Assembly (NCBI RefSeq): GCF_002970915.1
Contig: NZ_CP027190.1
Span: 186,001 to 250,000, forward strand
DNA from: Lactobacillus sp. CBA3605
GTDB lineage: Bacteria; Bacillota; Bacilli; Lactobacillales; Lactobacillaceae
Direction of reading: 5' to 3'
DNA: 64,000 nt
The position numbers and the translations under genes are program-made. The notes under the pieces were generated by a model. That model ran no database searches and was not told where the DNA came from. It saw nothing but the letters and a program-made list of their open reading frames with translations. Positions 56,807-64,000 of this stretch are shown one piece after another (position 1 is the stretch's first letter; every line of letters starts with the position of its first letter).

Positions 56807-58585
56807 TTAAGCTTTATCAGTTGGTTTAGTTACAAATAAGGCCAAATCCTGTAATTGTCGTTCAGAAACTTCAGCTGGCGCATTGGTCATTGGTTCGGAA
56901 GCCTTGGAATTCTTTGGGAACGCAATCACTTCACGAATGTTATCGTTACCGGACAGCAACATTGCGAACCGGTCTAACCCGATTGCTAAGCCGCCATGCG
57001 GTGGAAAGCCCATATCTAAGGCATCTAATAAGAATCCAAATTGTTCTTGTGCCCGTTCTGGCGTAAAGTTCAACGCTTTGAACATCTTTTCTTGCAAGTC
57101 GCGGGTATGAATCCGGATTGAGCCGCCCCCTAATTCATAACCATTCAAGACGATATCATAAGATTGTGCATGCGCTTGATGGGGATCTTCACCCTCATTT
57201 AGGTAATGCACATCTTCTTCATTCGGCATCGTGAATGGATGATGCGCAGGAACCCAGCGTTCAATCCCTTCATCATATTCGAACAAAGGCCAGTCAACGA
57301 CCCAGAGGTACGCAAACTTGCTATCATCAATCAGTCCTTGTTCTTTCGCAATCGCTTTCCGCAAGTAACCTAAGGTATCTGAAACGATCTTAAAGCTGTC
57401 CGCTGCAAATAAGAGTAAATCGCCAGGCTTAGCATCAGCCGCCGTCGTAATGGCTTCAAAGTCATCTTTAAAGAACTTCGCAACGGGACCACTAAAGCTG
57501 TCGTCGGTTACTTTCATCCAGGCTAAGCCCTTAGCACCAAACCGTTCGACATAACTCGTATAAGCATCAATGGCTTTGCGTGAATACTGGTCAGCGCCAC
57601 CAGGAACCGCAATCGCTTTAACACAACCACCATTTTCGAGGGCACCAGTAAAGACTTTAAAATCACTATTAGCGACTACTTTGGACATATCCTTTAGTTC
57701 CATGCCAAAACGCACATCTGGCTTGTCAGAACCAAACCGGTCCATTGCTGATTGCCAAGTAATCCGATCAAAAGGCGTTTTGATTTCAATGCCTTTAACG
57801 TCGTGCATCACCTTTTTAATCAAGCCTTCAGTATAACTTTGAATTTCTTCCGCCGTTAAGAATGAAGTTTCCATATCAATTTGGGTAAATTCTGGTTGCC
57901 GATCGCCCCGTAAATCTTCATCACGGAAACAACGCGCGATTTGATAGTACCGGTCAAAGCCAGCCCCCATCAATAATTGCTTAAATAATTGTGGTGATTG
58001 TGGTAACGCATAGAAATGGCCTTGATAAACTCGTGAAGGGACCAAGTAATCCCGCGCACCTTCCGGCGTTGATTTCGTCAAGAAAGGCGTTTCAATGTCA
58101 TAAAAGTCATTAGCATCAAAATAGCTGTGAACGGCACGCGTAATCCCATTACGAATCTTTAAGCCCCGTTGCATTTCTGGCCGACGTAAGTCCAAATACC
58201 GGTATTTCAATCGTAATTCATCCGATACATTGATGTCATCTTGAATATAAAATGGTGGTGTCTTAGCTTGGTTTAAAATTTTAGCCGTTTGAATTTCGAC
58301 TTCCACTTTACCCGTCTTCATCCGTGGATTAATGGCAGCATCACTACGACTAACGACCTTACCTTGAACTTCAATCACGTATTCATTCCGTAATTGATCA
58401 GCAATCGCTAATGCGTCCGTTGAAAATTCTTGGCTAAATACCAATTGAACGATGCCTTCACGATCCCGTAAATCAATGAAGATTAAGCCGCCTAAATCCC
58501 GACGTTTTTGTACCCAGCCTTGTAAGGTTACTTCTTGGCCTAAAAATTCTTCATTAACTAAACCAGCATAAGTTGTTCGTTTCAT
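56807..58585 (-). CDS. aspS: Aspartyl-tRNA synthetase
   Basis: Class II synthetase for Asp (possibly also Asn in a transamidation route). The 592 residues show the OB-fold anticodon domain ([20 protein letters not shown]), class II motif 2 ([21 protein letters not shown]) and motif 3 ([13 protein letters not shown]), with the bacterial GAD insert in between. It follows hisS by 19 bases; both lie behind one T-box. Confidence 0.97.
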   Translation of the reverse strand: MKRTTYAGLVNEEFLGQEVTLQGWVQKRRDLGGLIFIDLRDREGIVQLVFSQEFSTDALAIADQLRNEYVIEVQGKVVSRSDAAINPRMKTGKVEVEIQTAKILNQAKTPPFYIQDDINVSDELRLKYRYLDLRRPEMQRGLKIRNGITRAVHSYFDANDFYDIETPFLTKSTPEGARDYLVPSRVYQGHFYALPQSPQLFKQLLMGAGFDRYYQIARCFRDEDLRGDRQPEFTQIDMETSFLTAEEIQSYTEGLIKKVMHDVKGIEIKTPFDRITWQSAMDRFGSDKPDVRFGMELKDMSKVVANSDFKVFTGALENGGCVKAIAVPGGADQYSRKAIDAYTSYVERFGAKGLAWMKVTDDSFSGPVAKFFKDDFEAITTAADAKPGDLLLFAADSFKIVSDTLGYLRKAIAKEQGLIDDSKFAYLWVVDWPLFEYDEGIERWVPAHHPFTMPNEEDVHYLNEGEDPHQAHAQSYDIVLNGYELGGGSIRIHTRDLQEKMFKALNFTPERAQEQFGFLLDALDMGFPPHGGLAIGLDRFAMLLSGNDNIREVIAFPKNSKASEPMTNAPAEVSERQLQDLALFVTKPTDKA

Positions 58586-58604
58586 TAAAATAGGACCTCC
58601 TTAA

Positions 58605-59888
58605 TTATTGTGCAGTTAAAACTTGTTTCACATTGGCGTAAATGTCAGCCATGCTAACTTGGGTTTCAATTCCGGTCGCCATGGCTTTTACATTCACAAC
58701 GCCCGCTTCAATTTCACTCTCACCGACAGTCATGGTATAACGGGCATGCAAGCGATCAGCACTCTTAAATTGCGCTTTAGGTTTACGATCCAAGTAATCC
58801 CGTTCGGCAGTTAAACCGGCACCTCGGACCGCTTGAACCAACTTCAAAGTCGTGGCACTAGCAGTATCACCAATCCCAACGACATATACATCTAACCCAT
58901 CATCGGTTGGAAAAGCACTCTGCTCAGCATCCATTAACACTAATAGCCGTTCAACTCCGAGGCCAAAACCAACCCCCGACGTTTCTGGGCCACCAAGTTC
59001 TTTGACTAACCCATTGTAGCGTCCACCGGCACAAATCGTGGTGTAGCCTTGACCCAATGCTTTTGAATTCGTCATGATTTCAAAAATAGTATGGTTATAG
59101 TAATCTAACCCACGAACCATTGTTGCATCAATTTCAAAAGGAATCTCCAGCGCCGTTAAAAACTGCTGGGCTTGTTCAAAGTGATTCTTCGCAGTCGGCG
59201 TTAAATAATCTAAAATTGAGGGTGCAGCAGCAACAAACTTTTGGTCTTCAGGGGCTTTACTATCAAGCACCCGGAGTGGATTTTTGTGTAGCCGAGCCTT
59301 AGAGTCATCACTCAACTCTTCAAAATGAGGTTCCAAATAATCAATTAGTGCTTGCCGATAAGCATCACGTGTCGCTTGATCACCTAAGGTATTAATCACC
59401 AGTTTCAAGTCATTTAAGCCGAATTGCTTCAATAGGTTAAAGCCCATGGCAATGACTTCGACATCTAAAGCTGCACTTTCACTCCCAAAAGCCTCCACCC
59501 CAAGTTGATGGAACTCACGGAGCCGACCAGATTGTGGCCGTTCATAACGATACATTGGTCCCATGTAATAAACCTTGTAAGGCTTCAAAATTTGCGGCCC
59601 GTATAATTTATTTTCGACAAAGGCCCGAACTACCCCGGCAGTTCCTTCTGGCCGTAAGGTAATGTGACGATCTCCTTTATCATGAAAGTCATACATTTCC
59701 TTAGTCACAATATCCGAAGTATCTCCCGCTGAACGTGAGAAAACTTCAAAATTTTCAAAAATTGGGGTCCGAATTTCTTTGAACTGGTAAGTCTTAAACA
59801 CTTGTCGGGCCGTTGCTTCGACATATTGCCACTTTTCACTATCGCCGGGCAAAATATCGGCCGTCCCTTTAGGCCGTTGATATCTCAT
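58605..59888 (-). CDS. hisS: Histidyl-tRNA synthetase
   Basis: Class II synthetase, 427 residues: the opening [10 protein letters not shown], motif 2 ([21 protein letters not shown]), the histidine-binding [10 protein letters not shown] and motif 3 (GFGLGVERL), with a C-terminal anticodon domain. First gene of hisS-aspS, regulated by the T-box at 59916-60135. The order hisS-aspS with the amidase and relA-dtd nearby matches Bacillus. Confidence 0.97.
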   Translation of the reverse strand: MRYQRPKGTADILPGDSEKWQYVEATARQVFKTYQFKEIRTPIFENFEVFSRSAGDTSDIVTKEMYDFHDKGDRHITLRPEGTAGVVRAFVENKLYGPQILKPYKVYYMGPMYRYERPQSGRLREFHQLGVEAFGSESAALDVEVIAMGFNLLKQFGLNDLKLVINTLGDQATRDAYRQALIDYLEPHFEELSDDSKARLHKNPLRVLDSKAPEDQKFVAAAPSILDYLTPTAKNHFEQAQQFLTALEIPFEIDATMVRGLDYYNHTIFEIMTNSKALGQGYTTICAGGRYNGLVKELGGPETSGVGFGLGVERLLVLMDAEQSAFPTDDGLDVYVVGIGDTASATTLKLVQAVRGAGLTAERDYLDRKPKAQFKSADRLHARYTMTVGESEIEAGVVNVKAMATGIETQVSMADIYANVKQVLTAQ

Positions 59889-59915
59889 TTTATTTTCCTC
59901 CTTCAGTAAATCGAC

Positions 59916-60135
59916 AAAAAAAGCGCCCTTGATTGTTTATCCAAGGGCGCTTTTATGCGCGGTACCACCTTTATGAGCACTAACTGATAACGTCTGTTCA
60001 ACACAGGCGGAACTTTACGTTCACCTCAAAAGTGTCTCCTCATTAGGATGCTTTCCGGAATTCTCAGCACTACCGGTCTCTGGTTAAAGCGTTGCCTGAT
60101 GCTCTGGCTTTCTCTGCGGTCGATTTATTAACTTA
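59916..60135 (-). ncRNA. T-box leader of hisS-aspS
   Basis: AGGTGGTACCGCGC (59970-59957) is the T-box sequence; a terminator with an 11-bp stem (59921-59931 with 59942-59952) and U-run follows. AGAGA marks stem I (about 60111-60117). The specifier region reads GAGACACT: GAC (60036-60034, Asp, followed by A) and CAC (60034-60032, His) overlap by one base. Confidence 0.9.
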
Positions 60136-60141
60136 CGATTA

Positions 60142-60170
60142 AAGTTACACGAAATACTAGCAAAAGTCAA
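60142..60170 (-). promoter_or_regulatory. Promoter of the hisS-aspS T-box transcript
   Basis: Minus direction: TTGACT (60170-60165), 17-base spacer, TAACTT (60147-60142). Confidence 0.7.
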
Positions 60171-60223
60171 CTATTGCCATTAAAATTATCCGGAATAATC
60201 CGTTACAAGGTGTCCTTTTTTGG

Positions 60224-60229
60224 TATACT
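60224..60229 (+). promoter_or_regulatory. Extended -10 box of the amidase gene
   Basis: TATACT at 60224-60229 preceded by TGG. No good -35 is visible, so it may rely on the extended -10. Confidence 0.5.
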
Positions 60230-60277
60230 ACTTTGGTACTTAAAAAACAGTCATTATTTAACTAGTTGGTGAAACTC

Positions 60278-61126
60278 ATGCAAGTATTAAAACGCTTTTG
60301 GCGTCAAATTACCGTCACACTAATTTTTATTGGTTTAGTAGCAGGCTTTACCTTCCTGCTCGCTACGCACAATACCGCCGTTGTTAATATCGCCAATGTT
60401 AACATCCGGCAAGGGCCTGGAATGAGCTATGCCGTCACAGACGCAACAACCAAAGGCACAAAGGTTCACATCGTGCGGCGTAAAAACAATTGGTTGTATG
60501 TGCGCTATGCGGACCATAAATTTGGTTGGATTGCGAGTTGGCTCGTTAATGAAAATAACAGTCAACTCACCAGAACGACTAAGATTTCTGAGGCCACTAT
60601 CGTGATTGATCCCGGCCATGGCGGCTCCGATTCCGGGGCCCTATCCAGTAAAGGTAAAATGGAAAAGACCTATACGCTACGTGTGGCTAAAGTCGTGGCA
60701 AAACGGTTACGCGCTGCTGGTGCCCACGTTGTCTTAACACGAAATACTGATAAATGGGTCAGTCTGAATGATCGGCCCGCAGTCGCCAATAAATTACACG
60801 CCGATGCATTTATCAGCTTCCATTTTGACAGCACCGCCGAAAAAAATCAGGCCTCCGGTATTACCACCTATTACTATCACAAGTCGACTTCATTAGGCCT
60901 AGCTAAAGCCTTAAGTAGCGATGTGGACGCCCTGCCTATTAGAAATAAAGGAACTGACTTTGGTGACTTCTTAGTCATTCGGGATAATCAAGTTCCAGCA
61001 GTGTTAATGGAACTCGGTTATATCAATGATAAATCTGATTTTAAAACCATCAGCTCTAAGAAATACCCAAATGAAGTAGCCCACGCCGTTTACGCCGGTT
61101 TATCGACCTACTTTGCCAATCAATAA
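60278..61126 (+). CDS. N-acetylmuramoyl-L-alanine amidase with SH3b domain (LytH-like)
   Basis: Zinc amidase that removes stem peptides from peptidoglycan. The 282 residues contain a membrane anchor (about 8-28), an SH3b domain (VNIANVNIRQGPGMSYAVTD onwards) and an Amidase_3 catalytic domain with VIDPGHGG (zinc His), MEKTYTLR (zinc Glu), FISFHFDS (zinc His) and VLMELGYI (catalytic Glu). ATG 60278 is preferred over TTG/GTG nine to twelve bases upstream because GGTGA precedes it. It is divergent from hisS, as in Bacillus lytH (yrvJ). Confidence 0.92.
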   Translation: MQVLKRFWRQITVTLIFIGLVAGFTFLLATHNTAVVNIANVNIRQGPGMSYAVTDATTKGTKVHIVRRKNNWLYVRYADHKFGWIASWLVNENNSQLTRTTKISEATIVIDPGHGGSDSGALSSKGKMEKTYTLRVAKVVAKRLRAAGAHVVLTRNTDKWVSLNDRPAVANKLHADAFISFHFDSTAEKNQASGITTYYYHKSTSLGLAKALSSDVDALPIRNKGTDFGDFLVIRDNQVPAVLMELGYINDKSDFKTISSKKYPNEVAHAVYAGLSTYFANQ

Positions 61127-61136
61127 GCACTACAGT

Positions 61137-61180
61137 AAAAGCCCAGTTACCGCCGCATCTTTGCCGGTAACTGGGCTTTT
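61137..61180. terminator. Bidirectional terminator between the amidase and HAD genes
   Basis: Perfect 12-bp stem GCCCAGTTACCG (61141-61152) with CGGTAACTGGGC (61165-61176), flanked by AAAA and TTTT. Confidence 0.88.
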
Positions 61181-61195
61181 ACTATGTCGCTGACC

Positions 61196-61819
61196 CTACT
61201 TAATCCAAGGTAATAAAGCCGGCAGCTGATCGACCTGCAGTTCTGGATGACTAGTTACCGTAATCAGGTGATCGATATCAAATAAATAACCGGCAATCTT
61301 AGCATTATGTCCGGCATCAATATCTAAATTGCGGTCACCAACCATCACCGCCTGCGAGCGATCCACTTGATACTTCGTTAACAAATAGTTTAGTGCAGCC
61401 GGATCTGGTTTGCGTGGAAAAGGTTGGGCTGCCGTGACAAAATCAGTAAAATAAGTGGTCAGTTGGGTCTGGTCTAAATAAGTTAATGCACTTGCCCCAC
61501 GATGTGTCATCAAATAATTATGACCGCCAACCGCTTGAACTTTTGCTAAAACCGCCTCAGCGCCAGCAAATGCATTCGGCGCGACTTGTAAGGTCGGTTC
61601 GATTTGCTGATAACCAGACCTAATCGCGTGCCAATCCCAGCCATAGCGCTCAGCAATCGTCCGTTCCGCCATGCCAACCGAGTGTTGGCGCATCAGTTGA
61701 TAGGTCTCATCAGCACCTACTTGCCCCCCTAGTACTCGCACAGCTTGCTGAAAAGCTGCTACCATTGCTGGATAGGTGTTCAATAAGGTCCCATCTAAAT
61801 CCCAAATAAATTCATGCAT
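61196..61819 (-). CDS. HAD family hydrolase, phosphoglycolate phosphatase-like
   Basis: HAD-IA phosphatase of 207 residues. Motif I DLDGTLLNT, cap region with SVGMAERTIAERYG, motif III RKPDPAALNYLL and motif IV VGDRNLDIDAG. The GGAG site before ATG 61819 is good. It lies behind the dtd terminator, so it has its own promoter or relies on read-through. The substrate is not defined; small phosphate esters are usual. Confidence 0.87.
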   Translation of the reverse strand: MHEFIWDLDGTLLNTYPAMVAAFQQAVRVLGGQVGADETYQLMRQHSVGMAERTIAERYGWDWHAIRSGYQQIEPTLQVAPNAFAGAEAVLAKVQAVGGHNYLMTHRGASALTYLDQTQLTTYFTDFVTAAQPFPRKPDPAALNYLLTKYQVDRSQAVMVGDRNLDIDAGHNAKIAGYLFDIDHLITVTSHPELQVDQLPALLPWIK

Positions 61820-61854
61820 CGTCTATAGTCTCCTTTAACCTGTTTAGTGCTCAC

Positions 61855-61900
61855 AAAAACGTGGGCCCCAATCGGTAATCACTCACCTTGGTCCCACGTT
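61855..61900 (-). terminator. Intrinsic terminator after dtd
   Basis: ACGTGGG (61859-61865) with CCCACGT (61893-61899), extended inside by CCAA with TTGG, followed by five U in the minus direction (A-run 61855-61859). Confidence 0.75.
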
Positions 61901-61907
61901 GTTAACC

Positions 61908-62354
61908 TTATTTATTTTCAGTATCGTAACAAATGGTCACGGGACCATCATTCACAAGTGTGACTTGCATATCAGCACCAAATTCACCGGTCGCAACCTT
62001 AAGACCGGTTGCTGCCAGTTGTTCATTAAATGTATGATACAACTGATTAGCCATAACCGGGTTACCTGCAGCAGTAAAGCTAGGCCGATTGCCATGCTGC
62101 GTCTCCGCATAGAGGGTAAATTGTGAAATCGATAAAATAGCCCCGCCAACTTGCTGGATATTTAAATTCATTTTACCTTGCGCATCACTAAAAACACGTA
62201 AATTTAAGATCTTATGCGTTAAATAATCCAATTCTGGTTGACCATCACCATCACGAAAACCGACGAGTAACACATAACCCGCTTGAATAGCCCCATGAAC
62301 TTGACCAGCAATCGTCACCTGGGCTTCTTGAACTCGTTGTAAGACAACTCGCAC
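61908..62354 (-). CDS. dtd: D-aminoacyl-tRNA deacylase
   Basis: Hydrolyses D-amino acids from tRNAs. The family start [15 protein letters not shown] matches the GTG at 62354 with AGGAGG nine bases upstream; the frame is open to 62474 but the extra residues are not family-like. The motifs [15 protein letters not shown] and the C-terminal [11 protein letters not shown] are intact. 148 residues. It follows relA by 13 bases, as in Bacillus. Confidence 0.94.
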   Translation of the reverse strand: MRVVLQRVQEAQVTIAGQVHGAIQAGYVLLVGFRDGDGQPELDYLTHKILNLRVFSDAQGKMNLNIQQVGGAILSISQFTLYAETQHGNRPSFTAAGNPVMANQLYHTFNEQLAATGLKVATGEFGADMQVTLVNDGPVTICYDTENK

Positions 62355-62367
62355 ACGCTTAAACCTC

Positions 62368-64000
62368 CTAAAATAGCTTCCGTTCAACAACGTACACATC
62401 TTGGATATTCTTAAGGCTCTCAATAATACGTTGCAAATGTGCCAAGTTGCGAACACCCAACGAAACGCTAACAATCACCATCTTGTTATGATCAACCTTC
62501 CCATTAACGTTCGTCAAAAACTTCGTATTATTGTTGACCACTTTGAGCACGTCATTCAACAGCCCATTCCGGTTATAACCTTGAATTTCTAAATCAGAAT
62601 TGTAGTTCGTCCGATCGCCTTCTGGATCTTCCCAAGCCACTTCAATCAACCGCTCACCTTGAGACTCAGCGCTCTTGACATTAGGACAGTCTATCCGGTG
62701 CACCGAGACACCACGACCTTTAGTGATATACCCCACGATTTCATCGCCAGGAATTGGTGAGCAACAATGGCTCAATCGCACTAAGAGATTATCAACGCCT
62801 TGGATAATGACCCCACCAGATGACGACACCTTTTTGCGTTTATCATCTTGTTTGTCCTTATCCTCATGTTGATCTTTAGCCTTTTTCTTGGGTGTCGCCT
62901 CATGATGCTCTTCCAGAATCGCTCGTTCGCGTTCCCGCTGGCGATCAGCTTCACGTTGCTTCCGCACATCACTCGTTAACCGATTAGCAATCCCCACCGG
63001 CTGAATATCGCCAAACCCTAAGGCCGCATACAAATCGTCATCACTTGCATAATGCATCTTTTTAGCGACTGCTTCAACCTTTTCTTTGGTCATAACCGTT
63101 TTGGGGTTAAAATCAAAATCACGTAATTGACGATCTAGCAAGTCACGACCGGTACCGATATTGCCTTCCCGATCCGCATTACGGAAAAACTGTTTGATCT
63201 TATTACGTGCCCGTCGCGTATAGACTAATTTCTGCCAATCCCGACTAGGTCCGGTTGAACTTGTTGACGTTAAGATATCAACAATGTCTCCATTTTTAAT
63301 CTGATAATCTAATGGCACGATTTTGCCATTGACTTTAGCACCGGTTGTATGATTGCCAACTTCAGTATGAATAGAGTAAGCCATATCCAGTGGGCCAGCG
63401 CCTTTAGGTAATTCCGTGACATCGCCCTTCGGGGTAAAAGCATAGACGCGGTCACTAAACAAATCGCCTTTTACGCCTTCCATAAAGTCAGCCGCGTCTT
63501 TACTTTCATCTTGTAATTCGATAATTTCCTTAACTAAGTTTAATTTATTACCAGAACGTGTCGTCTGAACTTGATCACGCACACCTTCTTTGTAGGCCCA
63601 GTGAGCTGCAACCCCATATTCAGCTACTCGATGCATCTCATAAGTGCGGATTTGAATCTCTAATGGCTTGCCTTCAGGACCAACAACGGTCGTGTGCAAA
63701 GATTGATACATATTAGCCTTAGGCATAGCAATATAATCCTTAAATCGCCCAGGCATCGGTTTCCATTGCGTATGAATCGCACCTAAAACGGCATAACAGT
63801 CTTTAATCGAGTCAACCACTACCCGGATAGCGAGCAAATCATAGAGTTGACTGAACTGCTTATGCTTATCACGCATTTTTTTGTAAATAGAATAAATGTG
63901 CTTTGGCCGCCCATAAATCTCCGCATCCGGTAAATTAAGATCGTGCAAAGCTTGATGAATATCTTGAATGGCAATTTCAATATACTTTTCACGGTCTTCA
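62368..64000 (-). CDS. relA: Bifunctional (p)ppGpp synthetase/hydrolase RelA, 5' end cut by window edge
   Basis: Stringent-response enzyme. The visible about 540 residues start within the gene (the frame is still open at base 64000, reading [18 protein letters not shown]). They contain the synthetase domain ([24 protein letters not shown] and [11 protein letters not shown]), TGS ([18 protein letters not shown]), helical and zinc-finger parts ([10 protein letters not shown]) and a C-terminal ACT domain. The N-terminal HD hydrolase lies outside the window. The internal TTG at 63948 is not the start. Confidence 0.96.
   Translation of the reverse strand, partial: EDREKYIEIAIQDIHQALHDLNLPDAEIYGRPKHIYSIYKKMRDKHKQFSQLYDLLAIRVVVDSIKDCYAVLGAIHTQWKPMPGRFKDYIAMPKANMYQSLHTTVVGPEGKPLEIQIRTYEMHRVAEYGVAAHWAYKEGVRDQVQTTRSGNKLNLVKEIIELQDESKDAADFMEGVKGDLFSDRVYAFTPKGDVTELPKGAGPLDMAYSIHTEVGNHTTGAKVNGKIVPLDYQIKNGDIVDILTSTSSTGPSRDWQKLVYTRRARNKIKQFFRNADREGNIGTGRDLLDRQLRDFDFNPKTVMTKEKVEAVAKKMHYASDDDLYAALGFGDIQPVGIANRLTSDVRKQREADRQRERERAILEEHHEATPKKKAKDQHEDKDKQDDKRKKVSSSGGVIIQGVDNLLVRLSHCCSPIPGDEIVGYITKGRGVSVHRIDCPNVKSAESQGERLIEVAWEDPEGDRTNYNSDLEIQGYNRNGLLNDVLKVVNNNTKFLTNVNGKVDHNKMVIVSVSLGVRNLAHLQRIIESLKNIQDVYVVERKLF

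Noticed and set aside
1..64000. Insertion sequence, prophage or CRISPR array
   Set aside because: No transposase, phage structural or integrase gene (xerD is the housekeeping type), no terminal repeats and no regular spacer array was seen.

Overview
The window is a gene-dense stretch of a low-GC Gram-positive chromosome, most likely a member of the Lactobacillaceae (I cannot name the species). Signs are the 316-residue ThyA whose active-site Cys falls at residue 198, as in Lactobacillus casei ThyA; a pyruvate kinase with a C-terminal PEP-utiliser domain; a ClpB gene behind a CtsR-type operator; tRNA-responsive T-box leaders on glyQS and hisS-aspS; an FMN riboswitch on ribU; and Bacillus-like gene orders (ribU-ypbB-recQ-ypbE-cmk-rpsA-der-hup, rpsU-yqeY-phoH-ybeY-dgkA-era-recO-glyQS-dnaG-rpoD-trmK-nif3, hisS-aspS and dtd-relA). 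Almost every gene lies on the minus strand, so positions fall along transcription. Only four genes are on the plus strand: a DUF2929 membrane protein, an XRE-type protein, ppsR and a cell-wall amidase. I see no insertion sequence, prophage, CRISPR array, tRNA or rRNA gene.

Layout. 1-10 kb: 3' part of rbgA is cut by the left edge; an envelope operon (SGNH lipase, YpmS, YozE, S41 protease); degV; a folate/dTMP operon (ABC-F protein, thyA, dfrA); an unknown 150-residue protein; cca. 10-20 kb: dapB, a Cof phosphatase, a TPR protein, hup, der, rpsA, cmk, a LysM membrane protein, recQ and its YpbB partner. 20-30 kb: riboflavin transporter with FMN riboswitch; a tightly overlapped chain DUF441-cvfB-xerD-ribT-scpA-scpB-rluB (chromosome segregation and resolution); pfkA-pyk (glycolysis). 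29-43 kb: dnaE, which carries a frameshift, then clpB, pepT, nif3, trmK, a plus-strand XRE protein, and dnaG-rpoD. 43-51 kb: glyQS with T-box, recO, era, dgkA, ybeY, phoH, yqeY, rpsU. 51-64 kb: ppsR, nfo, a wall-polymer pair (glycerophosphotransferase and a TagG-like permease without an adjacent ATPase), a YitT protein, msrA, hisS-aspS with T-box, amidase, HAD phosphatase, dtd, and the 3' part of relA, cut by the right edge.

Most of the window is conserved housekeeping DNA. The points most worth following up are the one-base deletion in a G-run of dnaE, the hisS-aspS T-box whose specifier region contains overlapping Asp and His codons, an intrinsic-terminator-like hairpin downstream of the CtsR-controlled clpB promoter and another downstream of the dnaG-rpoD promoter, a three-half-site inverted/direct repeat just downstream of the degV promoter, and a leader with two mutually exclusive hairpins in front of the XRE gene. 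I did not find a clear undescribed multi-gene system.
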